Shown piece after piece: positions 10,291 to 21,223 of a DNA stretch of 64,000 nucleotides. Made by a program: the position numbers and the translations under genes. Every line of letters starts with the position of its first letter. The stretch's first letter is position 1. The DNA comes from Globisporangium splendens (taxonomy: Eukaryota; Oomycota; Peronosporomycetes; Pythiales; Pythiaceae), in the NCBI GenBank assembly GCA_006386115.1, contig VFIW01000101.1:1-64000 (forward strand), written 5' to 3'. The notes under the pieces are model-generated. The model worked only from the letters and a program-made list of their open reading frames with translations. It was not told where the DNA came from and did no database searches.

Positions 10291-11863
10291 AGCTTTCGAA
10301 GTGGATTCTGGTGGTCGGAGACTGCAATACACCATACGCTTCACCATTGTCGATTGACAAACATAACGAACCACTTCACACTCTGGTCAGCTCAAATGGA
10401 CAGCAACACCAACTGCTGGATAAAATAGCCACAACGGCTTATCCAACAGCGCACGAAATGCCAGAAGCCACTGATCGGATATCGAAACTGCGCTGTTGTC
10501 ACCAGAGAATATATCCTACGGGGGACACTCGAGAACGATAACGACGACGGATACGTGCTCGAAATGGAGCCGCTCGATGCGCAACAAACAGTATGAGTGC
10601 GCCACGGTGCCTGCAAATACCATGCTCTCCCTGAAGCCCCGTCTGGTAAAGCGAGCATGCGCTAAACCGTTCGCACAGCAATTTTGGCAGGTGATAACCT
10701 TATCATTAGAACTGTCAGAACCATTTCTATGAGGACACTTGGTGTGGAGTTTATCAATCAAGTGTGAGGGAATGAGAGCAGCACCACCCTGGCGTGCAAA
10801 GAGGATCTTGGCGTAGAACGCCACATTGCCGATTCACCTGAAGAAACGCAAATCGGCACTTCGAAAGACGATGGCCAGTGCGGAGCGGGATTAGCGTCAG
10901 CAAGATTGTAGTAAAGCAACGAGCGCGTATCGAAGCATTGATCACGGTAGAGAGAGGAACGATAACGTGGAAATGCATTTACAAATACTTTGTGCGAGTG
11001 TTGAGCTCTACGTGTATGACAGTCGCCGCTGATGGGGCTCGGCGTGTGGCAGTGCACCGCGGCGGTGTCGCTGCTTTTGAGACTAATGGTGCGGGTGGGG
11101 GCAGTGACGTGGCCGAGTACCCCGCACGGTGGCCGCCCCCGAGGTTGAGGACCCCGGATGATAGCAGTAGAGAACCCGGATCAGCAAGTCGCTGGGGTCC
11201 CGCTCTGTACGAAATGAGTAGTCATCGCAAGCTGTGGGTGTGAATCCGCAAACATGGGGGCTGGAAGGACCAGAAACGTATTCTCGAAAAATGTGCGCTA
11301 CTGATTTTATGTGTGTCTATTCGTGTCGTAGGAAGCTTGCACGACCCCATTACCCACTGCATAAACGTCATGCGAAGCCTAAACGGAATGATGAAAAAAC
11401 GCCACTGCAAACAATCGTTCGCTGTTGTGCAGTTGCGTACTTTCTCTATTCTTTCCAGTTCTCTGGACTGTTATTAGGAGTCAATCTTCGTCCAATTTAA
11501 ACTTACCCCAATCTGCTGTTATTACTATCATGCCTTGAGGCTAGGGCATGGGGCACAATGGGTTTGCGGAGGGTTCGCAAAGGGTTCGCAGAATAAATCA
11601 AAAAGAAAAGCAGCCTCCCTCACAGCCACTCTCGGCAAGGTGTTCATATTTCTACCACCCGCAACGCTAGCACTTGACACTGAAAGAGAGGTTTCACCTT
11701 GAAGTCTGTCCAGAGTTCCACTCCTGGCATCGGTCAGAGCGCCATTTACATTTCTTCCTCGTCCAACACAAGCTGACCAATTTTCTTCGCTCCCACATCT
11801 GACACTTGGACTGGAAAGAGCCACAGACCTTGCGCAACCAGGACCCCAAGCGAGATTGCGAAC
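10291..11863. other. No gene recognised
   Basis: Only short frames in both strands. A segment near 11690-11725 (CACCTTGAAGTCTGTCCAGA) is nearly repeated near 16220-16245, next to an RNase H remnant; on the minus strand both encode a shared LDRLQGE string, so a small scrap of the same LINE family may be present. No promoter could be assigned to gene B. Confidence 0.4.
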
Positions 11864-14554
11864 ATGGCAGCACTCACTGCCGACCTAATGCTACCCGGGA
11901 TTGGCTCCGCGGTGCAGGCGCTGGTCAAGATTGCAACAATGTGTGATGACATGAGTGAGGGCCAGCGAGCGTGTAAGCGGCTGCACGTGCGTCTGCAAGA
12001 AATCATGACTCAGTTCGACGATATGGCAAAGCGCGGGACGCTCCCAGAAAATGAAGCGTTGACCAAATACTCGGATATCGTGCGTACGTATGAGGAATTT
12101 CTCGATCGACACCGCAGCAAAAAGCTATTTTCACGGCTCGTGCAGCACAAGCGCATGATGGACGAGCTCCTCGTGATCAATCAAGAAGTCGACACGCTGT
12201 TTCGGATCCTACACCTCGCGACAGCGGCATCGCTCATGACATGGCGAAAGGAGTGGGAGGAGGACAGAAAGACTCAACAGAAGTTGATGGCGACAATGGT
12301 CACGAATGATGTAGCAATCCGCGACGAGCTCTACGATATGCGCACGCAAATGGAGGGTATGACGCGTCTCAAGCACGAAATCGACAGCGGAATGGAGCGC
12401 CAGCCAGCCGAGATCATAGTGCTGATGAAATTGATGTTTTCCACGATTGCACGATTGTCGAGGGGGTCGGTGGCGCGAGTGCCACCATGGTATCTCCCGC
12501 CAGATGTGGTGAATTATGTCAAAAAGCCGTTTGCAGTCGGATCCTTTGGCTCAGTGCATCACGGTGTGTGGGGATCCGGGACTATTGTTGTCGTCAAGTG
12601 CATGCTTGGAACAGAGAGGGGTATCAACGATCGTGGGATGCAGTCTTTTCGGAAAGAAGTGGACATGTGGTTCAGCTTTAACCACCCGCACGTCATCAAG
12701 ATGTTTGGCGCCAGTCACTTCTCCTTGCCACCGTACATCGTATGCGAGGTAGCTACAAATGGCAACTTGGCCGATTTCCTTGCTGTCGAGGCGAATCGAG
12801 GATCGACGTGGCGCTTGCTGTACCAAGCCGCACTGGGACTCGAGTATATCCATGGCCACAGAATCGTGCACGGGGACTTAAAATGCAACAATATCCTCGT
12901 GAGTGCCGATGAGCAGGCTAAATTGGCCGATTTTGGGCTCAGTGTGATGCGGAGTGCATCGTCGTCTGATGCCAGCGCTGCATTGCGGGCGACAATGCTG
13001 ATGGATGCAGCAAACCCACAAGAGGCAAGAGTGAGCGGCGGCTTGCGCTGGAAAGCCCCAGAGTGCTTGAAGAGCCGACCGACGTTTGCGTCGGACGTGT
13101 ACTCGTTTGCGATGTGCATCTTTGAGGCCGTGATAGGCGAGATCCCTTTTGAATATCTTGACGACGACACTGTTCGATACAATCTCGCGAAGGGTGAGAT
13201 ACCCGACCAACCCGATGAGATGGCGGATGATGTGTGGGGGCTCATTGAGCAAATGACACAGTTGGACCCTACAAAAAGAATCCACTTGCCAACGGTAATC
13301 CAGAAACTCAAGTCGCTTGCGGACAGGGAAGGCAACGAAGGCGGGTGTAGTAGCAACGTGATATGCACTTCGTGCTTTTCGTCCCACCCGATGAAGTCAG
13401 TCTTTTGTTCAAGATGCGGTGAGCTATTGCACGCCGAAGATGTGCCAAGTAGGGTCTCATCATCAAGTCACGAGGAGTCGTCAATCTGCCATGTTGTGGC
13501 GAATCCGCATAGCAAGAATGCTGGTAACGAAGTTCCACTGCTGCGTGACGTTGAATTTATGCCGTCGATCGATACGGATGATGATAAGAACGACAATTCT
13601 ACTTCTGGATGGCGAAGTCTGGAAGACCAAATGAAAATTATCATTGAGGCTCGCATTCCATGCGAAAAAGTGACATCTGATCACTTACTCTTGCAAGACA
13701 GGTACTTTCAAGTGTACCGAGGAAGGTTTTGTGGGAAACCAGTAGCGATCAAGACATTGAGCCCAGTGCTACAATCAGGCTTCTATGATCGACGGAATTT
13801 GATCGCCAAAGTGGCCCAGTTTACGTCGTTGAGACACCCGCGAATCGTCCAGTTAATCGGACTGACGTGGGATTCACCGAGAGACTTGCGCATTGTATCC
13901 GAGTACATCGAAGGTCCTGATTCAAGAAACTCACTGAGAGACTTGCACATTGTGTCGGAGTACATGGAAGGTGGTGATTTAAGAGAAGCTTTGACACGGT
14001 TTGAAGCTGAGCGTCGTCCTCATGGGTTTGACTACACCAAGTTGAAAATAGCGCATCAAATCGCACATGCGTTGGCATATTTACACTCATTGCGGCCGAT
14101 TTTTGTGCATGGTGACGTCAAGTCCAAGAATGTCTTACTCGATAGTCAGCTGAATGCCAAACTGACGGATGCCATTGGTTCTCCTATTGATGAACATCTA
14201 AGCGATAAGGAATATTTCGATCCTTGGAGCACGGCGCTATGGATGGCACCTGAAGTGTTGAAGGGAAAATGGTCAGATGAAAAGGCAGATGTATTCTCGC
14301 TTGGCGTCATGCTCTCCGAGCTCGACTCACACGCACTGCCATACTCAACCTACAACGAAGGCCGCCGATTGCCGGGTGCAGCAGTGATTATGATGGTCGC
14401 GCAAGGCGGATGGAGAGTGCAGTTTTCACCGAATGCGTTGGAAGACATGGTAACACTCGGGCGTGAATGCACTGCGATAGATCCAAAACTGCGGCCGACT
14501 GCAGGCGATGTGTGGAGACGACTGCAACAGTTCATAAGGGAAATGGGTTCGTGA
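11864..14554 (+). CDS. MLKL-like helical bundle + kinase + zinc knuckle + pseudokinase (B)
   Basis: 896 residues, single exon, no signal peptide or membrane helix, so probably cytosolic. Residues 1-195 are helical, with CKRLHVRLQEI at 37-47; pattern and position before a kinase resemble the N-terminal four-helix bundle of MLKL (HeLo-like), which is inference. Kinase 1, about 220-485: GSFGSV 226-231, K245, E265, HGDLKCNN 336-343 (HGD instead of HRD), DFG 356-358, APE 398-400; it may be active. Knuckle: C501, C504, C515, C518. Domain 2, about 600-890: no glycine loop, K630 kept, HGDVKSKN 749-756, DAI instead of DFG at 769-771, APE at 795-797; a likely pseudokinase. Its leader EARIPCEKV matches the juxtamembrane motif of the neighbouring receptor kinases, so it was probably recruited from that family. 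Confidence 0.85.
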   Translation: MAALTADLMLPGIGSAVQALVKIATMCDDMSEGQRACKRLHVRLQEIMTQFDDMAKRGTLPENEALTKYSDIVRTYEEFLDRHRSKKLFSRLVQHKRMMDELLVINQEVDTLFRILHLATAASLMTWRKEWEEDRKTQQKLMATMVTNDVAIRDELYDMRTQMEGMTRLKHEIDSGMERQPAEIIVLMKLMFSTIARLSRGSVARVPPWYLPPDVVNYVKKPFAVGSFGSVHHGVWGSGTIVVVKCMLGTERGINDRGMQSFRKEVDMWFSFNHPHVIKMFGASHFSLPPYIVCEVATNGNLADFLAVEANRGSTWRLLYQAALGLEYIHGHRIVHGDLKCNNILVSADEQAKLADFGLSVMRSASSSDASAALRATMLMDAANPQEARVSGGLRWKAPECLKSRPTFASDVYSFAMCIFEAVIGEIPFEYLDDDTVRYNLAKGEIPDQPDEMADDVWGLIEQMTQLDPTKRIHLPTVIQKLKSLADREGNEGGCSSNVICTSCFSSHPMKSVFCSRCGELLHAEDVPSRVSSSSHEESSICHVVANPHSKNAGNEVPLLRDVEFMPSIDTDDDKNDNSTSGWRSLEDQMKIIIEARIPCEKVTSDHLLLQDRYFQVYRGRFCGKPVAIKTLSPVLQSGFYDRRNLIAKVAQFTSLRHPRIVQLIGLTWDSPRDLRIVSEYIEGPDSRNSLRDLHIVSEYMEGGDLREALTRFEAERRPHGFDYTKLKIAHQIAHALAYLHSLRPIFVHGDVKSKNVLLDSQLNAKLTDAIGSPIDEHLSDKEYFDPWSTALWMAPEVLKGKWSDEKADVFSLGVMLSELDSHALPYSTYNEGRRLPGAAVIMMVAQGGWRVQFSPNALEDMVTLGRECTAIDPKLRPTAGDVWRRLQQFIREMGS

Positions 14555-14636
14555 TTTTGCCTAATCAAAAGCAGTTCGCATTGGTTCCCGGTGACAAACA
14601 AATAGGCTTGTTAATCTGAGTTCCAATCCTGTGCTG

Positions 14637-15500
14637 TTAGGGGTGAGTGTTTTTCTTTACAGCATGCTTCGTGCTCTTCAAATGTTCCACGAGCAACGGA
14701 ATTGTCCCGATTTGCAAAATTTTAGTTTGATTGACTGTATTGCCGTCTGTGAGCTTGCACAGCGCAAGAGCTGCAAACGACTTGGTCTCCCGGTTTCCAT
14801 TGCGCAACAATCGAACAAGTCGGCCGATGCCGCCTGAGCGCGCTATTTCGTTTCTGGTTGGGGGGCTCGACCACGCGAGGATCGCCAATGCCTTAGCCGT
14901 GTCGCGATGGGTGTCGGCATTACTTGCACTTTCCAAGAGCCGGATGAGATGCAAAAATCGCGCCTTCCTGTTCGATCTGGACACGAATTTCGGGGCTTTT
15001 TGCGGCGAGACCAGCCAACGTGAGCGCAGCCGCGGCTTGGGATGTCTCGTCCTGATTATTTGTCTCGAGCACGCGAACGAACAACGGGATGGTGCCCTCG
15101 CGTGCTATGTCCGGTTGGTACGCTACCGCTAGCGACGAGAGTGCATGAGCGGCTAACTACTTTGTCATGTTATCGCCGTGTCGTAGTAGGTCGGCAAGCA
15201 GTGGGAAATCCTCTGTTCATCAGCTAGTTTGATCAGACTGACTCGATTTTCTTTAGTAGTAACAAGGTGAGGAATTACTTAGGTATAAGTAACTGATTCG
15301 TTATTCTTTGCTAGTTCTTATAGCGTCTGCGCTGCAACCCCCTCCCTTTGTCTCGATGCCATCGCAGCTTTGTTGGAACACTGAGAAAAGAGCTGGTATC
15401 GCACCAGGCTGCATGATAACCTCCTGATTCGCTGGATTTGTGAGATTGCATAACGCTTTCACAGCAAGCCGCTTTGCTTGAGTGTAGTATATTATGTTGC
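14637..15500 (-). pseudogene. Armadillo-repeat protein, decayed
   Basis: Minus-strand frames give successive armadillo repeats: RLAVKALCNLTNP and VIMQPGAIPALF (about 15350-15490), LAAHALSSLAVAYQ and AREGTIPLFVRVLE (15060-15170), SQAAAALTLAGLAAKSPEIR (15000-15060) and ALAILAWSS, NEIARSGGIGRLVRLLRNGN, SFAALALCKLTDGN (14690-14900). ARM repeats form a superhelix that binds other proteins. An in-frame TAG near 15155, a frameshift near 14950 and a break near 15200-15320 disrupt it. An intron could explain the last break but not the internal stop. It faces gene B tail to tail. Confidence 0.7.
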
Positions 15501-15639
15501 GTCATAAGCGAACAAAATATCCTGAATCTATCACAAATAACTACACTCCAACTAAACAAAACACATGAAACTCATCGCGTGATACGTGATGAGGTAGAAG
15601 TAACATGCCAAGTATCCACCACGTTGCACAGGACAGGAA

Positions 15640-16115
15640 ATGACATACATCATTTGTACAAATTGCCCGATGAGCTCAACTCTGGGCGACCGGAATTACT
15701 TGCAAGTTGAATACTGCGACTCGAATCCATAGATATATTAGGATTAGCAGCTTTGTCAGCCATTTTGTTGAGCAATAGTGATGTGCCAAAGAGCGCACTC
15801 CGATTTCATTCGCAATACCTCGGCATTCTTCATACAGAGAGATCAGGTGCTGACACTTCGGCGAGTGATAATGCCAAGCTGTGATATAATACGATTGCGG
15901 TCACTGACAATGTGGAGAGGTTGCCACCTGAATCGACGAGCCGCTGAGAGTCCAAAGAGCAGACCTCTGTATTCAGCAACGTTGTATGGAATTGGGGTGA
16001 GGGAAAAGGCGACCGAAGCAAACCAGTAAACCGAAAAAGCACTGGCATCCATCGCCACTTTGACACAGACCGAATCTGAGCCCCCGGAGCAGGGTTCCTT
16101 CGTGATCCACATCGA
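15640..16115 (-). pseudogene. LINE RNase H scrap
   Basis: Minus-strand frames give SRRNPAPGAQIRS (compare the FDGG..RGNPGPGGSGS motif of the LINE at 5300) and NVAEYRGLLFGLSAARRF followed by HIVSDRNRIISQL. These match the first, second and third active-site segments of RNase H, in the right order but in shifted frames. Nothing else of an element is evident. Confidence 0.5.
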
Positions 16116-17300
16116 AAAACAAGACGAAAAACTGATTCAGGTTGCCAGCAATTTTGGACGGAAGCGATGTATCTGGAAGGTGAAAAATGAACTGAACTGC
16201 GCCGACTATGGAATTTTTCACCTTGAAGTCTGTCCAGAATTCCACTGCAACCAAATATCATAACAATCTACTTTGTGCGTGGGTAACCATCTCGAAGCAA
16301 GCACAAAAAAAGTGGCGCCTTGGCGTGCAATTTATGCTTGATTGACAGCATTGTTGCATGCAAATCGCCCCAACGACTCACAGGACAGAAAATTTCTAAA
16401 TTATAGGGTTCGGGGTTTGTGCTGGTGCTTCAAATGTGGAATGTTGGCAGCAATATATATGGAGGTTGTTGTTTTTCCACTGTCACTTGCAAGTTCGGTG
16501 TGGGGTGTGAGAGAAGCGCGTTTATGCACAGTTCTCTAGACAAAGAAGGTATATTTGGTTATGTGGGACGAACAGAAGTATCCTTGTTCCAATTTGCACC
16601 GCGCTCGCTAGCGTTGACCAGATGACGCTTGGTGTCTGGAGGCTTGTGATCACCGCGGCGTCATTTCTGAGAATCGCAAACAAGATTGAGTAGAGACTTG
16701 CACCCTGTTGTAGGATTATTGGAGATTGAGCTATAGGAAGGACGGCTCAGTGCTTTGATGCATATGTATTGATCTTCTGCTTCCTTACTGCCGCATCCGA
16801 GCTCTTGCGACAGACCTTCGTCTCGGAGGGTACCAGTGTGATATCAGTACAGCCGGTATCTGACATATACTGCTCCTGTGTATTGCGGAAGCCTGGTTGG
16901 GTTGTACGCGCTTGGTGGTCGACATCTCTGTTTGCAACGAAGACCTCTGTCATCGTGCGGTTCTTCGACTTTTTCGCGACCACAATTGAGTCTGTGGATG
17001 CAGTCAATAAAATCGGGACATAGGCAACGGACTGTTTCTACAGTATTCTGTATGTCAGTCTCACTTGGTGATGTACCCATCGCATTCTCCTTTTTTCCCA
17101 GTAAAGCTCAAGCGGTCCAGTTCCAGCCTCAGCGGTCCAGTTTGGACCAGCCCATCCCAGGGAGAGAATCCCTCCTTCTTGGAGGCCCTGGGGTGGTGAG
17201 GAATGGAATGCACGATCACTATGAGCACGACTACGGACCCTATGTCGTGGTTAATCCGCCATGAAGCACAACTGCGACGACCACCAGGACGCCGCACTAT
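16116..17300. other. No gene recognised
   Basis: Short overlapping frames only. The GTACCCATCGCA string near 17070 recurs near 17798, a small local repeat flanking the minisatellite. Confidence 0.4.
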
Positions 17301-17500
17301 TACCCGCTGTCTGCGGCCACCACACCGCGCACCACAAGACCCCCCGCTGTCTGCGGTCACCATACCGCGCAGCACAAGACCCCCCGCTGTCTGCGGCCAC
17401 CACACCGCGCAGCACAAGACCCCCCGCTGTCTGCGGCCACCACACCGCGCAGCACAAGACCCCCCGCTGTCTGCGGCCACCATACCGCGCAGCACAAGAC
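17301..17500 (+). repeat. 40-bp minisatellite, five copies
   Basis: Five tandem units of exactly 40 bp, each containing CCCCGCTGTCTGCGGCCACC followed by a CACACCGCGCAGCACAAGAC-like half. Units differ at few positions (CATACC/CACACC, GGTCAC/GGCCAC, ACCACAAG/AGCACAAG). The unit is not a multiple of three, so the long frames across it are composition artefacts. Confidence 0.9.
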
Positions 17501-18587
17501 CCCCTTAACAGAGCCTACCGGCTCTGTGAATCGAGACGTGATCGAAGCATCGAAGCGCGACGTTCACAAGTGCAAGTGAGGCTGACAAAGCACAGCCAAA
17601 ACGCACAACAACGATTAAAGCCATTTACAAAATGGCACACGAAGAAACTACAAATGTCAGAAAAACTAGAAAATTACGAAAAACCTGGACGCAAGTGTGA
17701 AAATGCTTGTGTTACGGCAGGATATGATAGCTGAGAACCCACCATTTCTCTTCCCCGGGAATCTTAAACTCTAAGTTCAATAGATTCTTTATCATCGATG
17801 TACCCATCGCACCAATCGTGACTCAAAAACAACAACCACCAATGCAATTCGAGAGGATTGTCCAGTCGATTCTCTCAGGATGCAGAATGCTTGGACAGAT
17901 GGAACTTTTTTCCAAAGCCCCACATGCAATATGCAGCAGAAACTCTTGCCAGGCGATCAACTGGCCTCAAGCAGTGACTTTTATTTCTGCGAGACGTTTT
18001 GACGGTTTCCATTAAATGCAAACCGTCTGAGCGCATTGCAGCGTCCCTCTGTGCTCATTTGGGTACATTTGGTTGGGTTCATCATCACTTGGCTCAACGG
18101 ATTTGCCATCGTCGAGTCTTGCCAGGATACACGTTGCCAAGTGTGATTTTCTCCAAGCAATTTCAAACATATCACTTTTGGAAGGTTCGTATGCCCATTC
18201 GCCAAGAGACGGGGAGCTCGTAACCCTGACCGCGTCGCCAAACGAAGTCCGGTTGAAATTTTGTTTTCTTTCCCTCGCCCTCCCTTTCTATTACAACTAT
18301 GAAGGGTATCCCCGAATTGTGCACATCATTTTATACAACGCTGCTTCTACCATTCATTATTTATTCTATAATAGTGTGTAAAGTGTTGCACGAATTTATA
18401 CAGGCACTGTTGCAGAGATGGTATCAGACCCAGCTCGCTTCCCGTGCTGTTCACGCTCATCTGTTCGACGCCGCAACAGCGCCGATGGCACATCGCACAC
18501 GCCATTCAGTTCGCTCTCCGCTCGCTCGTCCTCCGTCATTCGCGCATAACTCCGCTCTGTAGACAGTCAGTCAGTCAGTCGGACAGC
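17501..18587. other. No gene recognised; upstream region of receptor kinase C
   Basis: Mixed AT-rich sequence. A TCAG tetranucleotide run sits at 18566-18581, just before the ATG of C, and TCATTC at 18535-18540 is a weak initiator candidate. Confidence 0.45.
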
Positions 18588-20546
18588 ATGCGGACTCTGT
18601 GCTCGGTGGTTGTGCTCGCGCTCGTAGCCGCGCCGCTCGCGCGCGCCAACACGGACATCTCCGCGCAGCTCCAGGTCTACAAGGACTCGGTCACGGCGCC
18701 GCCGACGCCGAGCCGCCTGAGCTCGGCGCTCACGACTTTTCTCGAGGGCACGGCGCTGACGTCGCTGTCGCCGGCGCTGCAGCGCGCGCTGCTCTGGGAC
18801 GCCGGGTACGTGCGCACCAACTCGCAGGAGAACACTAGCTACGTCGACGTGTACGTGCTCTGCGGCCACACGATGAGCGATGTGTTCCTGGGTCTCGACT
18901 CGATTGATACGACCGAGTGCTCTCTGGAGGTCTGCAAGCAGTTCAGCTACAACTTGGCCCAGTCGAGCTGCAGCGCTGCGTCCATCGCCGCGCAGACGCG
19001 GTGCGCCGTCGCTGACGACATCTCGATCACGGCGACGACGATGCCCGTGTGGGCTCAGGAGGGCACTATCGACGGCACATTCGACGCGCAAATGTACCAG
19101 AGCTCGTACTTGGAGTCGGCCACATCCACTACCAACAGTACGCTGTATTTGATCTCGCAGGTCAAAGAGATCGGGAGCAAGTGTGCCTCCACGCCCAAGT
19201 TCATCGTTCCGTGCCGCAAGGTCGCGCAGACCGATGTCACGCTGACCAACCAGGAAAAGAAGTGGTGCCCTCCGACGATCTCCCTCGGCGTGACACTCTG
19301 GTTCCAGAGCGAGGTCGCAGCATTGTCGACCTCCAGCTCGAGCCGCACGACTGGAGGTACCATCACCACCACTGGCAACGACAGCAGCGGAAGCAGCAGC
19401 AGCCACACGGCGGCGATTGTCCTCGGTATCGCGCTTGGACTCGCCGTTGTGGCCTGCGCCGTGCTGCTCTACTTGTACTGCAAGAGCAAACAGAACGCGA
19501 GCAAGCAGCCACCACCGCCGCTTGGGTACGCGAGTCTGGGCAATGGACAACACAACGGCGCGCAGAGTACTGGCACTGCCGGCTCGGGCAACCAGTCGAG
19601 TCAGCACCCGTCGTCCAACTCGACCACGATCGAGACTGTGAACGACGGATTTCGCCAGAAATCTGCGATCCTCGCGGAATTCTGTGACGACCAGGACCTG
19701 ATGATGAAGCGCATTGCGTACACTGGGCTGCACTTCGGCAAACTCATGGCAAGTGGCGCCAACGGCGAAGTCTGGCGCGGCGAGTACGCCGGGCAGCAGG
19801 TCGCGATCAAGTGCTCGTTCCCGGAGAAGAAGAACGACATCAAGACACTCGAGATGTTCTCCCAGGAGATCCGATTGGCGTCAGCGTTGGAGCACCCCAA
19901 CATCGTGCGATTCATCGGTTTGTCGTGGCGTACGCTGCCGGAGCTGTGCATGGTGTCCGAGTTCATGGGCGTCGGCGATCTTTCGCACTTCCTCGCGTCC
20001 AGTGAGGGCAAGCAGCTGACGTGGGGTGGAGAGAAGGTTGGCATCGCGGCCGACGTCGCGAACGCGCTCGTGTACCTGCACTCGTTGATGCCCGTGATCA
20101 TCCACCGCGACCTCAAGTCACTCAACATCTTGCTCACCGAGGACCTGCAAGCCAAGCTCAGCGACTTCGGTCTCAGTCGCGAACAATCCTTCGAGACCAC
20201 GATGACGAGCGGCGTTGGAACGATGCTGTGGACGGCGCCTGAAGTGCTGCGCGGCGACCAGTACACTGAGAAGGCCGACATTTACTCGTTCGGCATCGTG
20301 CTCTCGGAATTGGACACGTGCCTGAGCCCTTACAGTCTGAACGACGAAGTCAAGGGCGTGAAATCCAAGAGCACGCACCTCATCCCGCTGATCTCCAAGG
20401 GTCTGATCTCGCCAAAGTTTAGTCCCGAGTGCCCAGAACCGATTCTGGAGCTCGCGAAGGCGTGTCTCGACCAGGACCCGATGAAGCGGCCGCCTGCCAT
20501 GCAGATCGTGTACACGCTCCGCTCCAAGATCCGTCCTGTGCTCTAG
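18588..20546 (+). CDS. Receptor-like TKL kinase C with unknown six-Cys ectodomain
   Basis: The ATG at 18588 was chosen because it starts a clean signal peptide (MRTLCSVVVLALVAAPLARA); the open frame extends 48 codons further up without one. 652 residues: signal 1-20, ectodomain to about 245, Ser/Thr/Gly stalk, transmembrane helix 275-297, kinase about 378-645. Motifs: SGANGEVW 389-396, VAIK with K408, HRDLKSLN 506-513, DFG 526-528, APE 550-552. Ectodomain cysteines C111, C116, C128, C139, C199, C209 follow the spacing of A; QRALLWDAGYV lies at 65-75. GC-rich at third codon positions, which also creates a long open antisense frame. The kinase lacks the LWED/AARIP leader of A and the elicitin-type genes, so it is a distinct branch. 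Likely plasma-membrane receptor of unknown ligand. Confidence 0.88.
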   Translation: MRTLCSVVVLALVAAPLARANTDISAQLQVYKDSVTAPPTPSRLSSALTTFLEGTALTSLSPALQRALLWDAGYVRTNSQENTSYVDVYVLCGHTMSDVFLGLDSIDTTECSLEVCKQFSYNLAQSSCSAASIAAQTRCAVADDISITATTMPVWAQEGTIDGTFDAQMYQSSYLESATSTTNSTLYLISQVKEIGSKCASTPKFIVPCRKVAQTDVTLTNQEKKWCPPTISLGVTLWFQSEVAALSTSSSSRTTGGTITTTGNDSSGSSSSHTAAIVLGIALGLAVVACAVLLYLYCKSKQNASKQPPPPLGYASLGNGQHNGAQSTGTAGSGNQSSQHPSSNSTTIETVNDGFRQKSAILAEFCDDQDLMMKRIAYTGLHFGKLMASGANGEVWRGEYAGQQVAIKCSFPEKKNDIKTLEMFSQEIRLASALEHPNIVRFIGLSWRTLPELCMVSEFMGVGDLSHFLASSEGKQLTWGGEKVGIAADVANALVYLHSLMPVIIHRDLKSLNILLTEDLQAKLSDFGLSREQSFETTMTSGVGTMLWTAPEVLRGDQYTEKADIYSFGIVLSELDTCLSPYSLNDEVKGVKSKSTHLIPLISKGLISPKFSPECPEPILELAKACLDQDPMKRPPAMQIVYTLRSKIRPVL

Positions 20547-21223
20547 GAGAGACAGCAGGATGGAGTAACCTCGAAAATAGAAAAGAGAGAGACGACGAGG
20601 TACCAGCAGCTTTTCACGCGCAAAAACACTGAGCACAATGTTGAGAGGTTCAGTTTTCCATTTCAACTGAATAAAAACTAAGAAAACCAGTCACATCTTC
20701 CATGCGACAGCCTCAAAGGTATTGGAAAACGATCGGTCTTGGTCTGAACAATCGAGGCATTTCCTTCTGACTGAAAAATGACTGGACTCATTGCGTCAGT
20801 GGACTCTGTCTGCATCGTCATTAGTGTGGGGAGGTACTTCAACCAGGAGATCCATTGGCTTGGAGGTGTTGCAATCAGCGAAGAGCAAAATCAATCTGTG
20901 AAACAGCAACCCAAAGACGGTGTCTTGTTGGAAACGTTGCCCATTGCACTAGCGATACAGGAAATGTGATTTGGGTCCCAGCCAGTTATGAAAAACGATT
21001 CGAGGAATCGATTTCTTCTGGCTACGGGCATCCGAGTCTGATTTGAATAACGCGCATGATGGCCATCCTTCCTTCTTTTCTTCTGAGGAACTACGATGGC
21101 AGTTGGTATCATCTCAAGTGGATCACAGATACATAGGCAGGACTTGGGGCGTTTGGGTGATGATCACCAAGGCACCTGCTGCGCCATCCAAGCTCAGCAA
21201 TACCCCCACAAGCCTCGTGGGCG
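20547..21223. other. No gene recognised
   Basis: 3' flank of C (AATAAAA at about 20669, a possible polyadenylation signal) and spacer before pseudogene D. No protein-like frame was recognised. Confidence 0.45.

Noticed and set aside
17061..17495. Repeat-containing frames across the minisatellite
   Set aside because: Unit length of 40 bp is not a multiple of three and all frames happen to be open; no start or signal.
18567..19733. 388-codon open frame antisense to receptor kinase C
   Set aside because: Arg-rich and repetitive, without domains. It mirrors the GC-rich third positions of C, which has clear signal peptide, membrane helix and start of the kinase on the other strand.
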